From positions 1 to 27,476 of the forward strand of contig QEUW01000055.1 in the NCBI GenBank assembly GCA_003577005.1: a stretch of DNA of 27,476 bases, read 5' to 3'. Position numbers and translations under genes: made by a program. This document shows positions 21,618 to 27,476 of the stretch, in pieces (position 1 is the stretch's first letter; every line of letters begins with the position of its first letter). Source of the DNA: Chloroflexota bacterium (GTDB taxonomy: Bacteria > Chloroflexota > Anaerolineae > Caldilineales > Caldilineaceae). The notes under the pieces were generated by a model that saw only the letters and a list, made by a program, of their open reading frames with translations, did not search any database and was not told the DNA's origin.

Positions 21618-22720
21618 CAACTGCGATCCCTCTTGTCGATTTGAAGGTGCAATACGACGCTATCCGCATGGAGATTGATGCGGCCATCCAGAGCGTCATC
21701 CAGAGTAGCCGGTTTATCATGGGGCCAGAGGTGCGCGCCTTTGAAGAGGCGTTCGCCGCCTATTGTGGCGTCGCTCACTGTGTCGGCGTGAGCAGCGGCA
21801 CCGCCGCGTTGACACTCGCGCTGCGTGCGCTCGGCGTCGGCCCTGGCGACGAGGTGATCACCGTGTCGCACACCTTTATCGCCACCGCCGAGGCGATCTG
21901 CGCCGTGGGCGCTCGGCCCGTCTTTGTAGATATCGACCCGCACACCTACACGCTCGACCCGGACCACGTGGATGCGGCCATCACCCCCGCTACTCGCGCT
22001 GTGATCCCGGTGCATCTCTATGGCCAGCCAGCCGACATGACTCGCATCAACCAGATCGCCCAAACGCACGGGCTGGCCGTGGTCGAGGATGCCGCCCAGG
22101 CCCACGCTGCCACCTGGTGCGGCCAGAAAGCCGGCAATCTTTCCCGTCTGGCTTGCTTTAGCTTTTACCCGGGGAAGAATCTCGGTGCCTACGGTGACGC
22201 CGGAGCGATGACGACCAATGACGCAGCCCTGGCTGAACAGGCGCGGCTTTTGCGTAACCATGGCCGCCGCTCCAAATATCTACACGAACAGGTGGGGTTT
22301 GGCGAACGGTTGGATACGTTGCAAGCGGCCATCCTGGCAGCCAAGCTGCCTCATCTCGATTGTTGGACGGCTGCACGCCGCCGGCTGGCACAGCGCTATA
22401 ACGCATTGTTAGCCGATTGTGAAGTCGTTCTTCCACAGGTAGCTGTCGAAGCAGAGCCTGCCTGGCATCTCTACGTGATCCGCACGCCGCGGCGGGATGA
22501 ACTGGCCGACCACCTCAAACGCCACGGGGTCGAGACAGGTGTTCACTATCCTGTTCCGTTGCACTTACAGCCGGCGTTCGCTGCGCTTGGCTACCGGCCA
22601 GGCGACTTGCCCGTGACCGAAGCAATGGCGGAGAGCTGTCTCAGCCTACCGCTCTATCCTGAAATGACCGACGACCAGCAAGAGCGGGTCGCCGGCTTGA
22701 TCCGTGATTTCTTGGGGTGA
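21614..22720 (+). CDS. DegT/DnrJ/EryC1/StrS-family PLP-dependent sugar aminotransferase
   Basis: 368 residues. It begins [13 protein letters not shown], the family signature start, followed by [11 protein letters not shown] (PLP phosphate binding), [27 protein letters not shown] (D159 contacts the pyridine nitrogen; Q162) and [16 protein letters not shown] with K188 as the Schiff-base lysine. Such enzymes transfer an amino group from Glu to a keto-sugar nucleotide. With the upstream Gfo/Idh/MocA enzyme it fits amino-sugar synthesis for surface glycans, as in the WlbA/WlbC pathway; this is inferred. The start overlaps the Rieske remnant stop (ATGA) and has no evident Shine-Dalgarno site, so its translation was probably coupled to the gene now broken. 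Confidence 0.94.
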   Translation: MTTAIPLVDLKVQYDAIRMEIDAAIQSVIQSSRFIMGPEVRAFEEAFAAYCGVAHCVGVSSGTAALTLALRALGVGPGDEVITVSHTFIATAEAICAVGARPVFVDIDPHTYTLDPDHVDAAITPATRAVIPVHLYGQPADMTRINQIAQTHGLAVVEDAAQAHAATWCGQKAGNLSRLACFSFYPGKNLGAYGDAGAMTTNDAALAEQARLLRNHGRRSKYLHEQVGFGERLDTLQAAILAAKLPHLDCWTAARRRLAQRYNALLADCEVVLPQVAVEAEPAWHLYVIRTPRRDELADHLKRHGVETGVHYPVPLHLQPAFAALGYRPGDLPVTEAMAESCLSLPLYPEMTDDQQERVAGLIRDFLG

Positions 22721-22722
22721 CA

Positions 22723-23739
22723 ATGGAACGCACTATGCCCCAAACGCCTGCGCCACTGGTTCCGCTTCCACAGCAGGAACAAAGCCGGGGCAGCGGCGAC
22801 GACACAACAGATCCAGGCTCCGTCTCAATCGTCATCCCGGCGCGCAACGAAGAAGCGACGATCTGGCAGGTGGTCGAGCGCAGCCTGCGCGCACTCGACG
22901 AGTTGGGACGCCGAGGCGAAGTGTTGGTAGTCAACGATGGCAGCACCGACAGCACCGCTACGATCCTTGCCGATTTGCAGGTAATCCACCCGGCCTTGCG
23001 CGTCTTTATCCACCGGCGCAGCCAGGGCATGACGGCCGCGCTCCAGCGTATGTTTGCTGCCAGCCGCGGCGAAATTGTCATCCTGATGCCGGCGGATATG
23101 GAGTCCGACCCGTTGCAGGATATTCCCATCCTGGTGCGCCATCTGGAAGAAGAGAGTCTGGATGTGGTGGCGGGCTGGCGGCAGGGGCGACGCGATGGCA
23201 AGGTAATGGCCAGTGCCGTCTACAACTTTGTCATGCGCACGCTGGCGAATGTGCCCGTCCACGACGGCAACTGGATCAAGGCGATGCGGCGCGAGGTGCT
23301 CGAGCAGCTCCCGCCGTTACGCAGCGACTGGCACCGCTTTCTCCTCATGATCGCCGCACACCAGGGCTTCCGCATCGGAGAAGTGCCCACCTCGTACAAG
23401 CCACGGGCAGCCGGCAGCAGCAAGTTTGGCTGGGAGCGCATCCCCATCAGCCTGTTGGATGTGCTCGTGCTCAAATTCTTGCTCACCTTTAGCCAGAAGC
23501 CGATGCGCTTTTTTGGCGGTTTGGGGTTGGCCGGTCTTGTCGTCAGCTTGTTTACGTTTGTTTACCTGACAGGGCTCTATGTCTTTACCGACACCCAGCA
23601 GCGCCCCATCTTTTGGACGGCAGGCATCCTCGCCGTGATCAGCGTCCTGTTGATCCTCGTTGGTTTTCTGGCCGAATTGATCGTCAGCCAGGGAGAGCGC
23701 ATCGCCACGCTGGAGAAGCAGCTGGAAGAGCGGGAATAA
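22723..23739 (+). CDS. GT2 glycosyltransferase with two C-terminal membrane helices (DPM1/GtrB type)
   Basis: 338 residues. The GT-A nucleotide-sugar-binding fold has [28 protein letters not shown] (with D72) and a metal-binding acidic motif MPADMESDP (123-129 region). Two hydrophobic helices (about 263-287 and 296-319) are followed by a short charged coiled tail ([17 protein letters not shown]). This is the layout of polyprenyl-phosphate sugar transferases that load a lipid carrier at the inner membrane face. The donor sugar is unknown, possibly the amino sugar made by the neighbours. ATG 22723 is chosen because GGGG lies five bases upstream; GTG 22717 would overlap the aminotransferase stop. 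It forms an operon with the aminotransferase. Confidence 0.92.
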   Translation: MERTMPQTPAPLVPLPQQEQSRGSGDDTTDPGSVSIVIPARNEEATIWQVVERSLRALDELGRRGEVLVVNDGSTDSTATILADLQVIHPALRVFIHRRSQGMTAALQRMFAASRGEIVILMPADMESDPLQDIPILVRHLEEESLDVVAGWRQGRRDGKVMASAVYNFVMRTLANVPVHDGNWIKAMRREVLEQLPPLRSDWHRFLLMIAAHQGFRIGEVPTSYKPRAAGSSKFGWERIPISLLDVLVLKFLLTFSQKPMRFFGGLGLAGLVVSLFTFVYLTGLYVFTDTQQRPIFWTAGILAVISVLLILVGFLAELIVSQGERIATLEKQLEERE

Positions 23740-23741
23740 TC

Positions 23742-23757
23742 TTGTGTTGTCACACAA
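23742..23757 (+). terminator. Weak terminator-like hairpin after the GT2 gene
   Basis: TTGTGT-TGTC-ACACAA lies three bases past the stop codon, with a CTCTTTTTCT tract eight bases beyond the stem. The stem is short and AT-rich. Confidence 0.35.
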
Positions 23758-23799
23758 ACCTGCCTCTTTTTCTAGACACACTCCCCTAAACAGGTTGGT

Positions 23800-23829
23800 T
23801 TCACATCGGCTCTTCCTTTGTGTTAGAAT
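23800..23829 (+). promoter_or_regulatory. Promoter of the second toxin-antitoxin operon
   Basis: TTCACA (23800-23805; 5/6) and TAGAAT (23824-23829; 5/6) are separated by 18 nt. The expected start near 23836 leaves a short leader containing TAGGAGGG before the ATG at 23870. Confidence 0.5.
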
Positions 23830-23869
23830 AGGTTGAATGGATCGTCTACTAGTAGGAGGGAGCACAATA

Positions 23870-24094
23870 ATGACCGCCCTGGAAGCAGTTCAGAATGTTC
23901 AGTTTGTTACTATTAAGGAGAAGCGTTTCGCTGTGATCGAAGCAGAAGAATGGGAAGCACTGGTCGAATGGCTGGAAACCTTGGAGGATCTACAAGTTTT
24001 TAAGGAAAGTTACAAACAGCTAGAACAGGCAGGTGGCAACCGTGAAAAGGCGGGGTGGCTGCGTTGGGAAGAAGTGCGAGATGAAGTAGAGTAA
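23870..24094 (+). CDS. Type II antitoxin (Phd/RelB-like)
   Basis: A 74-residue acidic protein. The N-terminal half (VQFVTIKEKRFAVIEAEEWEALVEWLETLED) has the beta-hairpin and helix plan of Phd/YefM-type DNA-binding antitoxins (KRFAVIEAEEWEAL resembles their PAVVLSxxEYexL segment). The C-terminal half is a charged region (LQVFKESYKQLEQAGG...EVRDEVE) of the sort that wraps the toxin. The start at 23870 is preferred to 23837 because AGGAGGG sits about ten bases upstream. The toxin gene begins two bases after the stop codon. The pair is visibly more AT-rich than its neighbours, suggesting acquisition from elsewhere. It probably represses its own promoter. Confidence 0.8.
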   Translation: MTALEAVQNVQFVTIKEKRFAVIEAEEWEALVEWLETLEDLQVFKESYKQLEQAGGNREKAGWLRWEEVRDEVE

Positions 24095-24096
24095 TC

Positions 24097-24402
24097 ATGT
24101 ACACAGTCTACGTCCTTCCGCAAGCCCTACACGAAGTCAAGCGTTTACCTGGTCACGTACGCCAACGAGTAAAACGGATCATTGATAGCTTCGCAGAAAA
24201 TCCACGACCATCCGGCAGTGTCGAGCTATCAGATATAGCCATTGCTAAACACAGTGTAATCCTCCACCGCTTCAAAATTGAAAAGTGGCGGATTATTTAT
24301 GCCATCGATGAAGAAGCATCAGCCGTTGATGTAATGGCTATCCGACAACGACCACCCTACGATTACGGTGACTTGAGCGAATTGATCCAGGTTATTCAGT
24401 AG
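24097..24402 (+). CDS. RelE/ParE-family toxin
   Basis: A 101-residue basic protein with the family pattern. MYTVYVLPQALHEVKRLPGHVRQRVKRIIDSF forms the opening strand and helical hairpin, RFKIEKWRIIYAIDEEASAVDVMAIRQR the central sheet, and PPYDYGDL the end. Such proteins either cleave mRNA on the ribosome (RelE) or inhibit gyrase (ParE); the sequence alone does not decide. The frame is complete, in contrast to the broken toxin at 3455. It is coupled to the antitoxin by a two-base gap and converges on the GT39 gene 33 bases away. Confidence 0.88.
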   Translation: MYTVYVLPQALHEVKRLPGHVRQRVKRIIDSFAENPRPSGSVELSDIAIAKHSVILHRFKIEKWRIIYAIDEEASAVDVMAIRQRPPYDYGDLSELIQVIQ

Positions 24403-24435
24403 AAACGCTTCAGGGTGTTCTCCGAGATTTTTCGT

Positions 24436-26502
24436 CTACTTCTTCTCAGTTACCTTTACCCGGCCACATTCCGCCGTTGCTGCCAGCGGCTGTGCTGCCC
24501 CGTCCAATAGGCCCACCACAATCGGATATTCCCCAACCGGTGTGACCGGGTTGAGATTGACATCGACCTCGTCGCGCACGATCTCACCGGGTGTCCACGT
24601 GCTCGTCGGCCAGCGGCGCAGGGCCTCGTTGTCGCGGTAGAGCCGCTCGCCCCACACACCTTCCGGGCCAACCATCTGGACGCGTGCGATATAATCATCG
24701 GCCGGTGTGGCTGTGGCTTGCCACCAGAGTCGGATATGGACCCACCCGCTGGGCGGGTGCATCTGGTCGTCGCGTGCCGCCAGTTCCGGGGTCATCACTT
24801 CGCAGGCGACCAACTGGAACCCCGGCGCAAGCTCAACCGCCGGGTAGTGTGCGCCATCAGCCAACGCTGGCAACCGGTCGAAGCGGCTTTGCAGTGCGTA
24901 CCCGCTCAGTTTGATGCCGGTTGGGTACTGCTCGGTAACGATGGGAAAGCGCTCGTTTAGCCAATGCTCGACCAGCCGCCCGTCATCCACCCCATCGAGA
25001 TGGCTCTGCGTCAGCCAGAGCGTAGCGACGCCCTGGTCGGCGATCCCCTGGAGCGGCGGTGCGATGACGCTCTCGACCTGTTCGGGGGTGAGCGCGCCGC
25101 CAAAGGGGAAGAAGATGGGCAATTCATCCGCCGCCAACGCCGGGCGGAGGTAGCGTTGCAAGGGCCGCCGTGTATAATCCACGTGGGCGATGACCGCTCC
25201 CGGCAGCGTAGGGCTGGCGCGCTGATAGTCGATGATGTATCCGGCTACGGCACGCCAATTCTCACGAAACATGGCCGGGCTCCAAAGGTGGGGGAGCGCG
25301 GCCGCCAGGATGACGACAGCCAACAACCCCGTGACACCTCCGGCCCAACGCCATCGTTGCCCCAATCCAACGGCCCCCCTGGCTACTGCCCACAAGACAA
25401 AAGGCGCCAGAAAGAGAAAGTAACGATCCTCGGCAAAGACCGATGCGCTGCGTGCCAGCAAGAGGTTGCCGACCAGCAGCGGCGTACCCAGCCAGATCAG
25501 CAGCCAGAGGCGGTCGAGAGAGACAGCGGATTTGGCGGGCCCAGGGGGCACCCCGGCGGATGGACGTGGATTCTCTTGAGGATAAAGAGGAATCGTGATC
25601 CCGACTAGGAGTAGCCCGCCGAAGAGGAGCAACGCGCCGGTGCTATAGAATGGAGGCCAGTCAGCGCGCCAGACCGTAAAGACCCGTAGAAGCCGTACAA
25701 GGTTTTCGGCTAGACCGGCAAAAGCCTGTCCCGGCAGATCTTCGTCGCCGGTGATCATCCAGGCGTTGTAGGCTAGCGGCAGAAAGAGCGCCGCCGCGAC
25801 CGCCAGGGCAACACCTCCTTCGACCAGACGAGTGAAGGGCACCCGATGGCGGGATATCCAAAACAGTGCAAGCAGCGTCAGTCCCGCTGCGGGGAGCAGA
25901 AAGGCGCTGAAGAGATAGCTGTAGATCGCCAGTTCCAATGCGAATACAAAGCCGAGCCACCAGGCCCAGCGCGGCCACCAGCCAGCCGTCTCCCAGGCGC
26001 GCAACAGACAATAGCCAGCCCAAACGAGCGCGGTTGTAGCCGGCTGAAACATACGCAACTCTTGGCTGTACCAGACAAGCACCGGGCTCAGGGCCACCAG
26101 CGAACCGGCCAGCAGCGCGGTGGCTCGACCGCTCAACCGTCGCACCAACAGCAGCACGCCGATGACGGTGAGCACGCCCAGGAGGCTACCAGAGGCCCGC
26201 AGCGCGGCATCGTTGCGCGGCAGCCCCACCAGGTCGAGCAATTCGATCCAGTAGTGCAACAGCAGATAGTAGCCAGGCGGATGCTTGTCCTCGGCCAGCG
26301 AGAAGGTGCGCTGCCAGGTCCACGCGGGATTGGAGGTGGCCCACTGCAACGTGACCGCCTCGTCAAACCAGAGGCTATGGTAGGCCAGCCGCCAGCAGCG
26401 GACGACCGCAGCCAGCGCAACGATGAGCAACTCGGCGTAAGGTGACGACCGCAAATCGACCCTGGTCACATTACGCTTTCTGCCAGATTGCCTCAAGGTC
26501 AT
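24436..26502 (-). CDS. GT39-like (ArnT/PMT-type) multi-pass membrane glycosyltransferase
   Basis: 688 residues. The first membrane helix ([17 protein letters not shown]) is followed by [13 protein letters not shown] with D47-E48, the loop acidic motif of GT-C transferases that use lipid-linked sugars. [18 protein letters not shown], another conserved segment, follows, then about eight further hydrophobic helices to about residue 400. The last 250 residues are mostly soluble and extracytoplasmic, ending in a beta-rich stretch ([27 protein letters not shown]). It would transfer sugars to lipid or protein outside the membrane. The start is uncertain: ATG 26502 overlaps the upstream gene by 32 nt, whereas GTG 26469 lies just after that gene's stop codon and keeps every motif. 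It is co-transcribed with the epimerase gene. Confidence 0.88.
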   Translation of the reverse strand: MTLRQSGRKRNVTRVDLRSSPYAELLIVALAAVVRCWRLAYHSLWFDEAVTLQWATSNPAWTWQRTFSLAEDKHPPGYYLLLHYWIELLDLVGLPRNDAALRASGSLLGVLTVIGVLLLVRRLSGRATALLAGSLVALSPVLVWYSQELRMFQPATTALVWAGYCLLRAWETAGWWPRWAWWLGFVFALELAIYSYLFSAFLLPAAGLTLLALFWISRHRVPFTRLVEGGVALAVAAALFLPLAYNAWMITGDEDLPGQAFAGLAENLVRLLRVFTVWRADWPPFYSTGALLLFGGLLLVGITIPLYPQENPRPSAGVPPGPAKSAVSLDRLWLLIWLGTPLLVGNLLLARSASVFAEDRYFLFLAPFVLWAVARGAVGLGQRWRWAGGVTGLLAVVILAAALPHLWSPAMFRENWRAVAGYIIDYQRASPTLPGAVIAHVDYTRRPLQRYLRPALAADELPIFFPFGGALTPEQVESVIAPPLQGIADQGVATLWLTQSHLDGVDDGRLVEHWLNERFPIVTEQYPTGIKLSGYALQSRFDRLPALADGAHYPAVELAPGFQLVACEVMTPELAARDDQMHPPSGWVHIRLWWQATATPADDYIARVQMVGPEGVWGERLYRDNEALRRWPTSTWTPGEIVRDEVDVNLNPVTPVGEYPIVVGLLDGAAQPLAATAECGRVKVTEKK

Positions 26503-27211
26503 GCCACGGTTCGAAGCCGAGGATACGTTTGGCCTTCTCGTTGCTAAACTTGCCGTGCGGCATATCCGTCAGGATATTGAAGACCTCGCAGCGCGAGGGA
26601 AGGCGCTCAAGCGGGATCTCCAACCCCAGCGGGAAGATTTGCGCTGCATTCTGCCAGGAGATCAGCCACGGCCATTCGTTGCCCCGTTGCTGCATCTCAG
26701 CGGGGTCGTTCGGGTCGCGGAAGATGTAGAAGAGATACATCTGCACATAGATGTCATGTTGTTCAGCAAAGACGCGGCAGATCTCGTGACCGAGTGATTT
26801 GGTCAAGGCGTAGAGGTTTGTACCCGGCTGTGGCGGCATATCAGGGTTGAGGTCAAAGTCGAACTGCTCATAGGTCGGGCCGGCAATGGTGAAATGAGGC
26901 CCAGTGTTGATCACGCGGCGGATTCCATGCGCTACTGCGGCGCGCATCATGTTATAGCAGCCCAGCGTGCTTACATCGAACGCCAGTTGGCGGTCCTGGC
27001 GCAACACCGAAAGGTTAATGATGGCATCCATCCCTTCAGCGGCAGCCATCACCTGGTCGAGCGAGGCCACATCCACCTGGCGAAACTCCCCTTTGAAGGG
27101 GATTGGCATAGACTTGATATCGGTGACACGCAGGTCGTAGCGGTCCTGTAAGACGGGAATCACATGAGGGCCAAGCATCCCGGCGCCGCCGAGGATCAAA
27201 ATTTTTTGCAT
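26471..27211 (-). CDS. NAD-dependent epimerase/dehydratase (extended SDR family)
   Basis: 246 residues. The Rossmann motif [12 protein letters not shown] sits at the extreme N-terminus, [22 protein letters not shown] follows, and the catalytic Tyr-x-x-x-Lys is in [17 protein letters not shown]. The substrate region includes [11 protein letters not shown]. Such enzymes modify nucleotide sugars, fitting the neighbouring glycosyltransferase genes; the exact reaction is unknown. At 246 residues it is shorter than the usual 300-330, and the C-terminal part ([22 protein letters not shown]) follows soon after the core. The start at 27211 is chosen because the glycine motif follows within eight residues. 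Confidence 0.88.
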   Translation of the reverse strand: MQKILILGGAGMLGPHVIPVLQDRYDLRVTDIKSMPIPFKGEFRQVDVASLDQVMAAAEGMDAIINLSVLRQDRQLAFDVSTLGCYNMMRAAVAHGIRRVINTGPHFTIAGPTYEQFDFDLNPDMPPQPGTNLYALTKSLGHEICRVFAEQHDIYVQMYLFYIFRDPNDPAEMQQRGNEWPWLISWQNAAQIFPLGLEIPLERLPSRCEVFNILTDMPHGKFSNEKAKRILGFEPWHDLEAIWQKA

Positions 27212-27242
27212 AGAAGGTCTTTGCTTGAGCAATTGACAGGTA

Positions 27243-27476
27243 TTATCGTGTGAAATTAACCGCCGGCGCAAAACCCAAAACACGCTTTGCGTTCGCAATC
27301 GCAAAGCGCGCTTGTAGACCCTCGTGTTGCACATGCAACACCGTCCAGCGGCCCGTGGCGGCGACCAGCGCCTGTTGGGCCGCCTGCGCCACATCGCTCA
27401 TGTCCACCCAAAGAGGATCGTACGGTTGGCCGGCCACGTCATCAGCTTTGACGACCTTGCCCAGACGCAGGACCGT
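27243..27476 (-). CDS. Second SDR-family sugar epimerase/dehydratase, C-terminal part (runs off window edge)
   Basis: The frame is open to the right edge (TVLRLGKVV KADDVAGQ) and stops at 27243. The visible 77 residues show the SDR substrate-domain ending: PLWVDMSDVAQAAQQALVA (the VHVDDVARA-type segment), WTVLHVQHEG and FAIANAKRVLGFAPAVNF. This last part resembles the end of the adjacent epimerase ([15 protein letters not shown]), so the two genes are probably related. The gap between them is 31 nt, indicating one operon. The catalytic core lies outside the window. Confidence 0.8.
   Translation of the reverse strand, partial: TVLRLGKVVKADDVAGQPYDPLWVDMSDVAQAAQQALVAATGRWTVLHVQHEGLQARFAIANAKRVLGFAPAVNFTR

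Overview
The window reads as a chromosomal segment of a GC-rich member of the Chloroflexota, probably Anaerolineae/Caldilineae-like. This is inferred from style, not from a marker gene. The signs are secreted proteins with long Thr/Pro 'TPTPT' linkers, NarL-type two-component systems with PAS/GAF kinases, and AT-rich heptamer repeats between GC-rich genes. No rRNA, tRNA, CRISPR array, IS element, transposase or phage gene was seen.

Layout. (1) 1-2.9 kb: a 22-bp inverted repeat, then a secreted M14 zinc carboxypeptidase with a Thr/Pro linker and a C-terminal beta-type domain, followed by two hairpins. (2) 2.9-3.7 kb: heptamer repeats, a promoter, an antitoxin-like gene, and a ParE/RelE-type toxin gene interrupted by an in-frame TAG where relatives have Trp. 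(3) 3.8-10.6 kb, minus strand: pyruvate phosphate dikinase (ppdK), a thioredoxin-reductase-like flavoprotein whose CxxC is SxxS, a stand-alone receiver protein, a NarL-type response regulator and its PAS-GAF histidine kinase. The kinase has a promoter placed so that its mRNA would be nearly leaderless. (4) 10.7-16 kb, minus strand: a DoxX-family membrane protein, then a MacB-like ABC system (double-length permease, then HlyD-type adaptor, then ATPase, in transcription order). (5) 16.4-19.7 kb, minus strand: a membrane-anchored 1075-residue protein with about 14 copies of a 'helix plus Thr/Pro' module carrying a seven-bladed WD40 propeller. It has a near-consensus promoter and a stem-loop at the predicted 5' end of its mRNA. 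(6) 19.9-23.7 kb, plus strand: a sugar/glycan group with a Gfo/Idh/MocA oxidoreductase, a small membrane protein, a broken C-terminal remnant of a Rieske oxygenase alpha subunit, a DegT-type PLP aminotransferase and a GT2 glycosyltransferase with two C-terminal membrane helices. (7) 23.8-24.4 kb: a second, apparently intact, visibly more AT-rich type II toxin-antitoxin pair. (8) 24.4-27.5 kb, minus strand: a GT39-like multi-pass glycosyltransferase, an NAD-dependent epimerase/dehydratase and the C-terminus of a second one running off the edge.

How the genes fit together. The 19.9-27.5 kb part looks like cell-surface sugar modification: amino-sugar synthesis by oxidoreductase plus aminotransferase, lipid-linked transfer by GT2, membrane transfer by GT39, and SDR sugar epimerases. 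The two-component cluster and the MacB-like pump are typical envelope-sensing and export functions. The least conventional items are the modular stalk/propeller protein, the Rieske remnant broken by an exact 17-bp tandem duplication, the nonsense-interrupted toxin, the cysteine-less TrxR-like flavoprotein, and three intergenic heptamer-periodic arrays resembling cyanobacterial STRR elements.
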